Numbered from the stretch's first letter, positions 16,592 to 25,622 are shown. The stretch: 45,849 nt of DNA from an uncultured Bacilli bacterium (GCA_934085675.1 CAKOHH010000010.1:1-45849); one strand, 5' to 3'. The notes: generated from the letters alone by a model not told the origin. Program-made: numbers and translations.

Positions 16592-16634
16592 TTTACTTTT
16601 GTTCCACAAAATGATATGATGTAGGTACAAAAGT
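16592..16634 (+). promoter_or_regulatory. abiE promoter with flanking inverted-repeat operator
   Basis: TTTACT (16592-16597), 17 bp and TATGAT (16615-16620) form the promoter. ACTTTTGTTCC (16595-16605) and GGTACAAAAGT (16624-16634) are inverted repeats matching at 10 of 11 positions and bracket the -10. AbiEi-type antitoxins are known to repress by binding inverted repeats at their own promoter, so this is the likely operator. Confidence 0.7.
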
Positions 16635-16649
16635 TAAAGCGGTGGTAAA

Positions 16650-17237
16650 ATGAAAAATGAAGAAAAATTAGTTAAATTTTTAAAAAATAATAATGGCTAT
16701 ATTTCAACAGCAGAATTATTAGAATTAAATATATATAAATCGCAAATAGATTTTTATATTAATAAAGGTATAATTGAACGAGTAAGTCACGGATTATACA
16801 TGGATACTAGATTATTTAAAGATGAATATTTTATTTTACAAAAAAAATATCCAAGTGCTATTTTTTCATATAACACAGCACTTCATATTTTAAATCTTAC
16901 TAATAAAACACCATCAAAAATTGATATAACAGTTCCAAGAGATAAAAGAGTGAGAGGAAATTATAATATTCATCGTGTATCTGATAATTATTACGAAATA
17001 GGTATTATAGAAGTAATGAGTCCGTTTGGTAATAAAATTAAAGTATACAATGCTGAAAGATGTCTTTGTGATATGTTAAAATCTGAAAAAGAGTTTGATT
17101 TAGAACTCCAAAATAGAGTATTAGATTATTACTTTAGTAGTAAAGAAAAAAACATTGAATTATTATTAGAATATTCTAAAAAATTTAATATCTATGAAAA
17201 AGTTAATACGATAGTGGAGGTTATGATGAAATGGTAG
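16650..17237 (+). CDS. Type IV toxin-antitoxin antitoxin, AbiEi family
   Basis: This 195-residue protein has an N-terminal winged helix (LVKFLKNNNGYISTAELLEL...SQIDFYINKGIIERVSHGLYM, residues 7-51) and the AbiEi body with YPSAIFSYNTALHILNLT, PSKIDITVPR and KVYNAERCLCDMLK. The family represses its own operon and counters an AbiEii guanylyltransferase-like toxin without direct complex formation. The gene overlaps the downstream toxin by 7 nt, as is typical. It is preceded by a promoter with a symmetrical operator. Its sequence differs strongly from the orphan antitoxin at 1982-2635. Confidence 0.9.
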   Translation: MKNEEKLVKFLKNNNGYISTAELLELNIYKSQIDFYINKGIIERVSHGLYMDTRLFKDEYFILQKKYPSAIFSYNTALHILNLTNKTPSKIDITVPRDKRVRGNYNIHRVSDNYYEIGIIEVMSPFGNKIKVYNAERCLCDMLKSEKEFDLELQNRVLDYYFSSKEKNIELLLEYSKKFNIYEKVNTIVEVMMKW

Positions 17238-18070
17238 ATATATCTGATATAAAGAGATTAGCAAAAGAAATAGAAATTAAATATGATTTAAATTATTATG
17301 AGATATTACAAAGATATATGTTCGAAAGAGTATTAGAAAGAATATCTGTATCTAAATATCATGACAATTTTATTTTAAAAGGTGGGTTATTACTCTCTGC
17401 TATGTTTGGTATAGATAATAGAATGACAAAAGATATGGATGCCACTATCACAGGTATAGATGTATCAAAAGATAAAATGCTAAAAGTGTTAAATGAAATA
17501 TTAAGTATTAATTTAAATGACGGCGTTAAGTTTGATGTTGTTAATATAACTGATATTAGAGAAGATGATGAATATGGTGGAAATAAATATCATATTGTAG
17601 GTAAATTACAAAGTTTAAAAGTTAATTTAGAAATTGATATATCTACTGGAGATAAAGTTACACCAAAAGAATTAAAATATAAGTATCCTTTAATATTTGA
17701 AGATAGAACAATAATGATAAGTAGTTATAACATTGAAACAATACTAGCAGAAAAAATAGAAACAATATTAAGACGTGGTACTTTTAATAGCAGAATGAAA
17801 GATTTTTATGATGTTTATTATTTCTTAACTAAATTAAGAAAAGATATGGATATAAATATTTTAAAAGAAGCTGTAGATAATACATTTACTAAAAGAGATT
17901 CATTTGAATATTTAAGTGACTTTGAACAAATTATAGATTCTATTATTGGAAATGAAAGAATAGAGAAATTATGGAATATTTATAGTAATAAATATAAATA
18001 TGCAAATGGTATAGATATAAATGAAATATTAAACTTATTAAAAGGTATAATTAAAGAATTAAATTTATAG
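17231..18070 (+). CDS. Nucleotidyltransferase toxin, AbiEii family
   Basis: This 279-residue DUF1814-type nucleotidyltransferase has the conserved motifs ILKGGLLLSAMFG (48-60) and R64-M-T-K-D68-M-D70, the pol-beta-like metal site. It also has LEIDISTGDK, LAEKIETILRRGTFNSRMKDFYDVYYF and an acidic C-terminus. AbiEii/MenT-like toxins modify tRNA or other RNA with nucleotides and block translation, giving phage-induced growth arrest. All expected motifs are present, so this copy looks active, unlike the remnant at 1891-1992. It is translated from an ATG overlapping the antitoxin. Confidence 0.9.
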   Translation: MVDISDIKRLAKEIEIKYDLNYYEILQRYMFERVLERISVSKYHDNFILKGGLLLSAMFGIDNRMTKDMDATITGIDVSKDKMLKVLNEILSINLNDGVKFDVVNITDIREDDEYGGNKYHIVGKLQSLKVNLEIDISTGDKVTPKELKYKYPLIFEDRTIMISSYNIETILAEKIETILRRGTFNSRMKDFYDVYYFLTKLRKDMDINILKEAVDNTFTKRDSFEYLSDFEQIIDSIIGNERIEKLWNIYSNKYKYANGIDINEILNLLKGIIKELNL

Positions 18071-18082
18071 GCTGTTGCAGTA

Positions 18083-18518
18083 ACAGTAAAGTTTTTGTAA
18101 TAAAAAACAATAGAAGATACATTTAGTGAATATGATATTAATCTTGAGCAAGTAAATTTCAAAAAACTGAAGATATTGATTTACAGGGAATAAATATTTA
18201 TATGATAATTTTTCTTGGTATGTATGATCAAAGGTTAGCTTCATATATAATTGAGTTGTTATCAGATTTTTTAATAAAATATCAAATGTAATTGATAATT
18301 GGAAAAATTATGATGAAAAAACGGTGAGAAGAAGATATAATGACATGATTGAACAAATTCATGAGTATATGGAAAATATAAATAGTGTAATGACTGAAAC
18401 AGGTATTTTATATTATGCAGCAAAACAACTTGGTATTGCTGAAAAACTTGCTTATTATGATGGGCATTCTAACGAATTTTTAGCAGATACAATAGACGAA
18501 GGATTAAGATTATTCTAA
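18083..18518 (+). pseudogene. Decayed gene downstream of the AbiE toxin
   Basis: Several short frames in different phases join into one protein-like trail: DTFSEYDINLEQVNF, then INIYMIIFLGMYDQRLASYI, then WKNYDEKTVRRRYNDMIEQI, and an intact 64-codon tail ending LAYYDGHSNEFLADTIDEGL. Frameshifts and stops interrupt it. The tail pattern (ILYYAAKQLGIAEKLAYYDG) looks like the end of a helical protein, but I cannot name the family. It lies inside the direct-repeat-bounded island and is probably cargo that has been lost. Confidence 0.5.
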
Positions 18519-18628
18519 TAATAATTTTGTGACTTTTACAATAAATAATTCTATTGTTGAAAGAAAGTATTATCTAGATGTTAAAATCATTATTTAGCAA
18601 TGTGCAATCTAATATATCACAAGCGAAA

Positions 18629-18742
18629 GATACTAAACGTTAAAAATAGAGTTATTTTTATAAATTTTAATAAAAGAAAAAGCCTTATTTTGTAAGACTT
18701 TAACTAATCGAACTGATAATAATATTTCCCACTGAAACGCGT
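18629..18742. repeat. Direct repeat flanking the AbiE island, right copy (contains terminator)
   Basis: Matches 16296-16420 (77-bp core at 18629-18705). On the minus strand it directly follows the surface operon stop at 18754. It can fold as AAGTCTTA-CAAAA-TAAGGCTT followed by TTTC, so it likely acts as that operon's terminator. The left copy has no adjacent gene end that would need one. Confidence 0.75.
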
Positions 18743-18753
18743 AGAACCAATAA

Positions 18754-20286
18754 TTAATTATATAAAATATCACTTTTTGATACTTCAATAACAGGACGAA
18801 CACCTACCAAAACATCTGTTCTTTGTACTTCAATACTATGAACACGTCTTGCTGTTGCATAGATTATCCAACTATGCTTAGACATTGTATTTCTTGGCGT
18901 TTCTAACCAGTAGCCATCAAATTTAGAATTGTCTTTTTTGGAAAAATTGGTATTTTCTACTAAATAAAGATGAGCATCTAATTCCCCATTTTTCCAAGTA
19001 GGAATATAAAAATCAACTAGTTTTTTAACCTCACCTAACGTTAAGAAACGGGCAGCATATTTTGCATAGCTAAATATTTCAGGAAAAGAATGACCATCTT
19101 TAGTACTTGTTGTACCGTATTCATTAACGATTTTTCGTTCCGAATTAGCCAAACTCACATTACTCCATTGAAGTGTTGTTGGAAGCTGTTCTACCGCTGT
19201 TAAAGGACCATGCCAATTTTCAGTCAAAGTATAATAAGGATAGTATTTATCATTGCTAGGGCTTCCGCCACTAACATTATTATAATAAATTAAAACAGCC
19301 GTATTACTATTATTTTCCAAATCAGTAACATAATAAAATCTTTCAGTTGTCACATCATAGATGCCATCGCCATTGACATCACAGTCAAAAGCATCTCCAG
19401 AAGATAAAATACCCTGAGTTCCTAATTTTCCATACGTTATCGTGCTTGTTCCCATAACGCCATCTGGTCTATACCCCATACCATTACAATAATTACCTTT
19501 ACATTCTTCAGTATGTAAAATTGTGGCTCTTTGACATATTGGCATCTTATAATATATTCTAATATCACCAGAAATATTTTCCAAAACCAAATTATCATTT
19601 ATATAAGAGTAATCAACATTCTTAAATAACAATTTATTATTCATAAATACTTTAATAAGATAATCTTCTTTCTTAGGAATATTTAAATTTAATATATCCC
19701 CCTCAATAATTTCTTTAGGAAAATTATCACTTTCCGAAATATTATAATAAGAAATATTAAAGATTCTGCCAAAATTAAAACTTAAAATAAATTTGTTTTC
19801 GCCACTTGTAACACTAGCCCCATCTTTAGCTGATACTTTAATTTTTATTGTTTTCTTAATACCTAAAATACAATCTTTTTCATCACATATTTTATCTTTT
19901 AATTGATAATCTAAAAATTCATATTTTAAATTTTCATTATCAATAGAAACATCTCTTATCCCCATTGGCACATTACCTAAATTATGAATCTCGACATCAT
20001 AAATAACATAAGATTGAGAACTGTTTAAACTAACCATTCCTGATATATTAGAAGCGTTGTATTCTTCATAATAACTAGTTGCTTCAGACGCGCTATTTAA
20101 GCTAACACCTGTAATACGAATATCTTTATCAATTCGGACATTGGCACTCATATTTTCAATAGCTAAACGATTTTGAAAAGCCGAAAAGCCAACGCTTAAA
20201 AAAAGAATGAGGATAACGATTAAGAAAAATCCTAAATAATGGGTAAATTTATCTTTGGAAAAATGTTTTTTTGTCTTTAATTTCAT
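18754..20286 (-). CDS. Membrane-anchored surface protein with lectin-like C-terminal domain
   Basis: This 510-residue protein has an N-terminal basic stretch, one hydrophobic helix (FFLIVILILFLSVGFSAF, about 21-38) and then NRLAIENMSANVRIDKDIRI. This resembles the SipW-type signal and start region of TasA/CalY proteins (GFSAF cleavage neighbourhood). A beta-rich region follows, then a C-terminal domain with CDVNGDGIYD, FLTLGEVKKL, GYWLETP and LVGVRPVIEV. The last elements correspond to the C-type-lectin/FGE-like fold also seen at the end of the DGR target at 28594. Its VR-equivalent segment shows no similarity to the template repeats, so it is not a target. Its ATG overlaps the upstream stop. 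Confidence 0.75.
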   Translation of the reverse strand: MKLKTKKHFSKDKFTHYLGFFLIVILILFLSVGFSAFQNRLAIENMSANVRIDKDIRITGVSLNSASEATSYYEEYNASNISGMVSLNSSQSYVIYDVEIHNLGNVPMGIRDVSIDNENLKYEFLDYQLKDKICDEKDCILGIKKTIKIKVSAKDGASVTSGENKFILSFNFGRIFNISYYNISESDNFPKEIIEGDILNLNIPKKEDYLIKVFMNNKLLFKNVDYSYINDNLVLENISGDIRIYYKMPICQRATILHTEECKGNYCNGMGYRPDGVMGTSTITYGKLGTQGILSSGDAFDCDVNGDGIYDVTTERFYYVTDLENNSNTAVLIYYNNVSGGSPSNDKYYPYYTLTENWHGPLTAVEQLPTTLQWSNVSLANSERKIVNEYGTTSTKDGHSFPEIFSYAKYAARFLTLGEVKKLVDFYIPTWKNGELDAHLYLVENTNFSKKDNSKFDGYWLETPRNTMSKHSWIIYATARRVHSIEVQRTDVLVGVRPVIEVSKSDILYN

Positions 20287-21380
20287 AATGATTTCTCACC
20301 ACTATTTACATCTTTAGCACTGACGGAGTATAAATACAAGTTTTTATCATGAAGTATATAAAATTTAGCTGTTTTTTGTTCCTTGGTTGTATAAAACATA
20401 ATTGGTGTTCTTAGATTATCCCTTACATCTACAAGTTCACTAAAGCGGTTAATAATTAAAACATTATAATCTTTTTCTTTAGGAAAAGTAGATGTTTCGA
20501 CGATTAAACGATCATATTCTTTCAAAATTCTATTAATAAATTTATCGTATTTACTTATTGTTTTAGCATATTTTGTAATCATTTTTAAAGTATAAATAAG
20601 AATACCAATAGATACTAAAATTAGAAAAAGACCTGTGATTAATTTAAAATAACTTTTTATAGTTAATGACTCAGTGGGAATATACCTATCGATGTTTTTA
20701 TTTATTTCATGTGTATTAAACTTGATTTCTAAAGCTTTTTGGGATAATGGTATTGTAACCGCTAATTTAGAAGAAGAAGGAATATCTTCATATTTTGAAT
20801 TCACCTTTTTATAAACATTTAAATACACTTCTAAATAACTTTGGGAATCAACCCCATATTGGGATTTAAAACTAGTGGCAATATTATTATAATAATCATA
20901 GTCAATTTTAATATTCTTCTCGAGATTATATAACTTTTTGTTTTCATTTAGTACGGCATTTGTTTTAGGTACTAATACATATTCTTTTTCATAATATTTT
21001 TTATTCGTATCTGTATTTTCAATATTAAGTTTAGCAACAATTTCATAATCTACCGATTCAATTAAATCATCTTGATTACCATTAAAATTATAATCAAAAT
21101 CAAGTGATATATTTTTTATCAAACTGGCCACATACGACATATTAGAATTCAGACATTCTTCATCAAAAAATTCATTTTCTTTTAAACAAACTATATAGTT
21201 CGCCGTACCTTTTTCTTGAAAACGTAATTTTTGATTACTGTTTATACTTAAGGAATTTGTGGCCAAATTACTGCCGACAAAAGCGAAAAGAGCAAAAAAG
21301 AACACGGAAAGACAATATTTGATAATAAAAGAATAATTACCACTTTTCTTTTTTGGGATAGATTGACCTTTTTTTGTCAT
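20283..21380 (-). CDS. DUF5305-like membrane protein
   Basis: This 365-residue protein has an N-terminal helix (about 22-44), an extracytoplasmic beta-rich region (ISLDFDYNFNG..., EKEYVLVPKT, LAVTIPLSQKALEIKF), a second helix (about 250-270) and a cytosolic tail with INRFSELVDVRDNLRTPIMFY. This organisation matches DUF5305 proteins, typically found beside SipW-type signal peptidases; the role is unknown and may be assembly or processing of TasA-like substrates. The start at 21380 (MTKKGQS) is preferred because AGAGGTGG lies 5 nt upstream and TAATG couples it to the peptidase gene. Confidence 0.75.
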   Translation of the reverse strand: MTKKGQSIPKKKSGNYSFIIKYCLSVFFFALFAFVGSNLATNSLSINSNQKLRFQEKGTANYIVCLKENEFFDEECLNSNMSYVASLIKNISLDFDYNFNGNQDDLIESVDYEIVAKLNIENTDTNKKYYEKEYVLVPKTNAVLNENKKLYNLEKNIKIDYDYYNNIATSFKSQYGVDSQSYLEVYLNVYKKVNSKYEDIPSSSKLAVTIPLSQKALEIKFNTHEINKNIDRYIPTESLTIKSYFKLITGLFLILVSIGILIYTLKMITKYAKTISKYDKFINRILKEYDRLIVETSTFPKEKDYNVLIINRFSELVDVRDNLRTPIMFYTTKEQKTAKFYILHDKNLYLYSVSAKDVNSGEKSL

Positions 21381-22513
21381 TACGACCACCTCTCATTAAC
21401 TAATACTGTTGGATAACCTATTAACGGAATTTTAAATTTAACAATTCCCACGAACATATCTGTCGTTATTTTGTACTTATCATAATCCTCATTGGCATCA
21501 CCTTTGGTATATACAAAATATTCATCCCCATCTTTAACAACACGATAAACTCTATGAACAATAACTTTACCATCATGTTTATGGGCTAAAATATCCCCTT
21601 CTTGGATTGTTTTAATGTTTTTATCTACAATAACAACATCTCCTTTTGATATTTTAGGTTCCATAGAACCACTCGCTATGGCGATAGCATAAAACTGAAA
21701 ATAACCAGAGACAACATATATTAAAGCACAAATTAAAATTGATAATGGTACCATAACAAAAAATTCATGTTTGTTATGATTATACCTATTTATAACTATT
21801 TCTTCGGTTCTATCTTTTTTAAACCAATCTTTTATTTTCATAAGTACGAATAAAGGTAAAAGAAGAAAAATTAAAGAATAAAGATATTCATTAGGGTTAG
21901 GAATAATAGGAAGTAAATATTTATATAAATTCATAATAAGTAAATAGATAATTCCCGGTTGATAACCAAGATTTAAACTTAAATAAGTACATAAGATATT
22001 TTCTGAAAGAACCGGTAAAAAAGTTATCGCGATTAATAAAAAAGTATCTTTATTGAAACCGAGGGTATGAGATGAAAATGGTATCATATTGTCCATAATG
22101 ATAAAGAATAGGAAAACAAAAATAATTAATATTTTCGATTCACTTGATTTCATTAAAAGTTGATAACGAAGAAACTCTTTTATTAAAATATAAAATATAA
22201 TAGGAAAAATAATATTTTTGAAGGAATTAAAGGTAAAATAATTACCGTTTTTGGCATAGCCAATCAAAAGACCTGATAAATAATAAAACAGAAAAAAAGC
22301 TATCAAAATAATAATAATCTCTAAGATAATATCTTTACTATAACGATGTCTGTCTTTTTCAAAGCCAAGGGCTATGTATAATATTGCCATAGCTATTAAA
22401 AGAACAATATTTAAGCCAATTTGGCCTAATATTTTAAATTGAAAACAATTTAAAAGTAATATAAAACTAAAAGTAAAGATAAAAAGTATTATTTTTATAT
22501 AGCTTTTTTTCAT
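21380..22513 (-). CDS. SipW/ER-type signal peptidase I with N-terminal membrane domain
   Basis: This 377-residue protein begins with about eight membrane helices (residues 1-230), followed by a final helix (about 251-276) and a signal peptidase catalytic domain. IASGSMEPKI carries the nucleophile Ser at about 283, and VIVHRVYRV carries His at about 320 where bacterial enzymes have Lys. This is the Ser-His form of archaeal/ER peptidases and Bacillus SipW, which mature TasA-like proteins. The conserved GD and KGDANEDYD motifs are present. The long N-terminal domain is an elaboration. Start at ATG 22513 is favoured by AGGGTGG upstream. It lies directly after the TasA-like gene. Confidence 0.88.
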   Translation of the reverse strand: MKKSYIKIILFIFTFSFILLLNCFQFKILGQIGLNIVLLIAMAILYIALGFEKDRHRYSKDIILEIIIILIAFFLFYYLSGLLIGYAKNGNYFTFNSFKNIIFPIIFYILIKEFLRYQLLMKSSESKILIIFVFLFFIIMDNMIPFSSHTLGFNKDTFLLIAITFLPVLSENILCTYLSLNLGYQPGIIYLLIMNLYKYLLPIIPNPNEYLYSLIFLLLPLFVLMKIKDWFKKDRTEEIVINRYNHNKHEFFVMVPLSILICALIYVVSGYFQFYAIAIASGSMEPKISKGDVVIVDKNIKTIQEGDILAHKHDGKVIVHRVYRVVKDGDEYFVYTKGDANEDYDKYKITTDMFVGIVKFKIPLIGYPTVLVNERWS

Positions 22514-22558
22514 TATTATTCCCACCCTTAAAGAGACAAGTTATAAAAGCTCGTCATT

Positions 22559-23212
22559 TTAATCAGCAGAACTGTAATTTAAAGTAATATCACCAAAGGA
22601 AATATTAAAGTCGCCATCTGCTCTTTCAGCACCTGCTTCATATTCTAAAGTAACAGTTACCATCTCGCCAGTACCTTTATTAAGCGTATGACCAGTAATA
22701 GATGCTTTACCAGTTGACGTTTCTATTTCATTACCAACTTTTACTTTTACAGAAATTTTTTCACATGCTTTTTGAACTAAGGCATCCGTCGTACCATCTA
22801 GGGCTGTACAAGCTTTAGTTGTATTTTGGCCAGCAACATTACCAAACACGATACTTTTTAAATAAGCATTTAATTCACCAGCGTTATAAGCATAAAACTT
22901 GTAAACAACTGTTTGACCTGGTTCAGTAAATTTCGCACTTAAATTTGAAATAGTAGGGTCGCCACTATTATCAATAACAGCATTTGTTGTTACAAGAGAA
23001 CTTGGTGTGGCAGTTGGAATAATTTCCGCAATACTAACCTTATCCTCAGCACTTGAAAAATCGACATTCATCGTATTACTATCTGGTTTAACGTTAGCGC
23101 TTGTTTGAATATTCAAAACACTTGAAAAAGCTGCAAAACCAATAGATAAACCAACTACGCCAACAACTAAGGCAACGATAGCTATAACCTGTGCACTTCT
23201 ATTCTTTTCCAT
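22559..23212 (-). CDS. TasA/CalY-like SipW-dependent surface protein
   Basis: This 217-residue protein starts MEKNRSAQVIAIVALVVGVV and continues GLSIGFAAFSSVLNIQTSANV, the characteristic SipW-substrate signal (small-residue helix ending GFAAFS). A beta-sandwich-like body follows with KFTEPGQTVVYKFYAYNAGELNAYL and a C-terminal ...FNISFGDITLNYS. It also has two to three Cys (KACTALDG..QKACEK). TasA-like proteins form extracellular fibres or adhesive surface layers. The start at 23212 is set by AGGAGG 6 nt upstream. It is first in the four-gene operon and precedes the peptidase expected to cleave it. Confidence 0.85.
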   Translation of the reverse strand: MEKNRSAQVIAIVALVVGVVGLSIGFAAFSSVLNIQTSANVKPDSNTMNVDFSSAEDKVSIAEIIPTATPSSLVTTNAVIDNSGDPTISNLSAKFTEPGQTVVYKFYAYNAGELNAYLKSIVFGNVAGQNTTKACTALDGTTDALVQKACEKISVKVKVGNEIETSTGKASITGHTLNKGTGEMVTVTLEYEAGAERADGDFNISFGDITLNYSSAD

Positions 23213-23233
23213 CTTTATCCTCCTATAATTATA

Positions 23234-23262
23234 ATAATAGCATATCAAAAATATTTTGACAA
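23234..23262 (-). promoter_or_regulatory. Promoter of the TasA-like/SipW operon
   Basis: TTGTCA (23262-23257), a 17-bp spacer and TATTAT (23239-23234) are followed by AGGAGG and the TasA-like start. Confidence 0.7.
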
Positions 23263-23342
23263 CAACTTATTTTTTTCGACAAACAATGGAATAAATATCA
23301 TCTTTTAATAAAAAATAAACTTTTTTCTTTCAAGAAAACTAA

Positions 23343-23372
23343 TTGAATTTTTCCTTCTATATATGCTATTAT
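23343..23372 (+). promoter_or_regulatory. Promoter of the second DUF4143 ATPase
   Basis: TTGAAT (23343-23348), an 18-bp spacer and TATTAT (23367-23372) lie ahead of GGAGGATAATTATG. The promoter is divergent from the surface operon. Confidence 0.55.
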
Positions 23373-23395
23373 TAAAGTAAGAATGGAGGATAATT

Positions 23396-24583
23396 ATGCT
23401 ACCAAGAGAAATTTATTTAAATCAAATTCGTCCTTTTTATCATTTTATTGACATTAAAATGTTAAAAGGCTTAAAAAGATGTGGAAAATCTACTTTACTA
23501 AAGCTTATTAAAGAGGAATTACTCTGTCAAAACATTGACAAAAGTCATCTTATTTACATTGATACAGAAAAAGTAAGTCCAAATTTTGACTTAAAAGAAG
23601 AAGTTTTTAAAAATATCAAAGATGAAAACACTTATTATCTTTTCATTGATGAAATTCAAAACATTTCTAATAGTGTCAATATTTTAAAAGATTTTTTAAA
23701 AACTAAAGTTTTATCTATTTTTGTTACAACTTCCGTAAAAAATGAATTGATAGATAAACTTATGACTGATTTACAACCATCTATTCATCTTTTTAATATT
23801 GAAGCCATATCTTTTAATGAAATCATTTATCTAAAACAAACCACTAATAAACAATTAATAGAACAAGAATTTAACACCTATCTTTTATGGGGAGGCTTGC
23901 CTCATAAATTTAAACTTCAAAATAAAGAAGAAATAGAAACCTATTTAAAAGATACCTTTGAAGCTATTATCTTTGACGAAATTATTAAAGAAAATTCTAT
24001 CAAAGACATTAATTTACTTTTAACTGTTTTAGATTATTTAATTGCAAACACCAGCCAAATGTTTTCTGCCACTGAAATCATAAATTTCTTTAAGGAAAAG
24101 AACATTGCTATTTCTTCTAAAACTATTTATGAATGTTTAAAATATGCGGAAGAAGTTCAATTTCTTATTAAAGTACCAACATACGATATTGAAAGAAATA
24201 AAACTTTACAAAGAAGAAATCGTTATTATTTAAGTGATTTAGGTCTCAACACCATTTTCAATAAACAAAAAAAGACTAACTATGTAGCCCTTTTAAAAAA
24301 TATTGTTTATAATGAACTTATCATTTTTGGATACGATGTTATAACCGGTATGATTCAAAATGAAACAATTGATTTTGTAGCCAGTAAATATGGTGAAAAA
24401 ATGTACATTCAAGTTGAATTTTTACTTTCTCAAGCCGAAAATTCTCAAAAGAAAATAAACACATTACAAAAGATAACAGATGATTATCCTAAATATATTT
24501 TATCAATGGATCGAAATAATTACTCAACAGATAATATTATTCATGAAAATATCATTTATTGGTTACTAAAAAGAAAAATTTAA
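23396..24583 (+). CDS. ATP-binding protein, AAA + DUF4143 type
   Basis: This 395-residue protein has Walker A GLKRCGKST (residues 25-33), Walker B YYLFIDEIQNI (about 82-92), the conserved LLWGGLPHKF, a winged-helix segment (LIANTSQMFSATEIINFFKE) and a C-terminal nuclease-like part (NETIDFVASKYG.KMYIQVEF). It is a diverged paralogue of the protein at 1-1185. The usual second residue of the P-loop GIRR.GKS is changed to GLKRCGKS, and the sensor segment reads VTTSVKN rather than ITGSNSD, so ATPase properties may differ. Role unknown. The ribosome binding site is GGAGGATAATT. Confidence 0.9.
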   Translation: MLPREIYLNQIRPFYHFIDIKMLKGLKRCGKSTLLKLIKEELLCQNIDKSHLIYIDTEKVSPNFDLKEEVFKNIKDENTYYLFIDEIQNISNSVNILKDFLKTKVLSIFVTTSVKNELIDKLMTDLQPSIHLFNIEAISFNEIIYLKQTTNKQLIEQEFNTYLLWGGLPHKFKLQNKEEIETYLKDTFEAIIFDEIIKENSIKDINLLLTVLDYLIANTSQMFSATEIINFFKEKNIAISSKTIYECLKYAEEVQFLIKVPTYDIERNKTLQRRNRYYLSDLGLNTIFNKQKKTNYVALLKNIVYNELIIFGYDVITGMIQNETIDFVASKYGEKMYIQVEFLLSQAENSQKKINTLQKITDDYPKYILSMDRNNYSTDNIIHENIIYWLLKRKI

Positions 24584-24621
24584 ACATTGAATATTTCATG
24601 TACTTTGGGAGGAAAATTAAT

Positions 24622-24864
24622 ATGATGTCAGAAAGAAAAAAATTTTTATTAAAAGAAGAACTTAAACTAGAAAAATGTGGCGAATTTACCATGACAAGAG
24701 AAGAAGAGATTGAAGCTCTTAAAACACTAATTCATTGTATCAAAGTTACTGAAAATATAACAGACGAAGAATGCCAAGAAATGTTTGAAAGAGAGTCAGA
24801 AAAAATAAACAAAAGATATAACTATAATATAAAAGAAAGTACTAACAAAAGTAGTCAGAAATAA
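24622..24864 (+). CDS. Small acidic helical protein, unknown
   Basis: This 80-residue charged protein (MMSERKKFLLKEELKLEK then REEEIEALKTLIHCIKVTEN) has no signal peptide and is predicted to be largely helical. No family is recognised. The start at 24622 is chosen because GGGAGGA lies upstream; the frame is open further 5' into the ATPase gene end. It follows the DUF4143 ATPase by 38 nt and shares its terminator, so the two probably form an operon. Confidence 0.6.
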   Translation: MMSERKKFLLKEELKLEKCGEFTMTREEEIEALKTLIHCIKVTENITDEECQEMFERESEKINKRYNYNIKESTNKSSQK

Positions 24865-24877
24865 TGGCTACTTTTTT
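24847..24877 (+). terminator. Intrinsic terminator after the small ORF
   Basis: AAAAGTAG and CTACTTTT pair around a 13-nt loop, followed by TT. It separates this operon from the convergent Fic gene. Confidence 0.7.
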
Positions 24878-24881
24878 AATA

Positions 24882-25622
24882 TTATTCATTATCCTCTAAA
24901 AAGTAATTAGCCAGTTTTTCATAATTATCTTGACTATTTAAACAAGTATCGATTAAATATCCTTTAATATTATTTAATTGATATTCCTTAAGGCCTCTTA
25001 TATAAAAGTCTTTATTTCTATCTTCAATAAAGAAAGGCATTATGTCATTATACAAACACTCTCTAAACATTATCATTCTTCCAACACGACCATTTCCATC
25101 TTGGAAAGGATGAATACGCTCAAATCTCACATGAAATTCAATAATATCTTCGAAACTTTTTTTATCTATTTTATCGTACCAACTTAATAACTCTTTCATA
25201 TCATTCGCTACATTACCAGGCAAAGATGTTGTAATATTACCAACAAAGTTTTTCTTCTTTTTATATTCACCAACATTGAACCATTCTTTTTCGCTATCTG
25301 TTAAAGTAGCTTCTTTTAAGATAAAGTGAAATTTCTTTATCATATCTTCTGTTAATTTATCATCAATAGTTTCTAACATATATTTAAATAAAGTAAAATG
25401 GTTCTTTGTTTCAGTAGCGTCTTTTAAAACAATAACCTTATCAGCACTCGTTAAAATTGTACCTGTATCATAGATACTCGCTGTTTCATCTGATGTTATT
25501 GTCGATCCTTCAATATGATTTGTATTGTAAGCAAAATCAAGTTGAGTCCTATGATAAAGATTACCAGATAAACCAATATTTTTTTGCTCTATCAACGCTT
25601 TTTTTATTTTACTTACTTCCAT
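24882..25622 (-). CDS. Fic family protein (class II, self-inhibited)
   Basis: This 246-residue protein has the complete catalytic loop HPFQDGNGRVGR (171-182) of Fic AMP-transferases. An N-terminal inhibitory helix carries T34-N-H-I-E38-G39, matching [S/T]xxxE[G/N], which makes it a class II enzyme restrained in cis. Such proteins transfer AMP from ATP to target proteins; the target is not predictable. The catalytic His is present, so it should be active. It is monocistronic, between the convergent ATPase operon and the DGR. Confidence 0.93.
   Translation of the reverse strand: MEVSKIKKALIEQKNIGLSGNLYHRTQLDFAYNTNHIEGSTITSDETASIYDTGTILTSADKVIVLKDATETKNHFTLFKYMLETIDDKLTEDMIKKFHFILKEATLTDSEKEWFNVGEYKKKKNFVGNITTSLPGNVANDMKELLSWYDKIDKKSFEDIIEFHVRFERIHPFQDGNGRVGRMIMFRECLYNDIMPFFIEDRNKDFYIRGLKEYQLNNIKGYLIDTCLNSQDNYEKLANYFLEDNE

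Noticed and set aside
18754..18900. Second DGR variable region at the C-terminus of the 510-residue surface protein
   Set aside because: The domain is similar in outline (GVRPVIEV), but at nucleotide level the segment does not match any of the four template cores and lacks the GGTGTTCGCGCG end.
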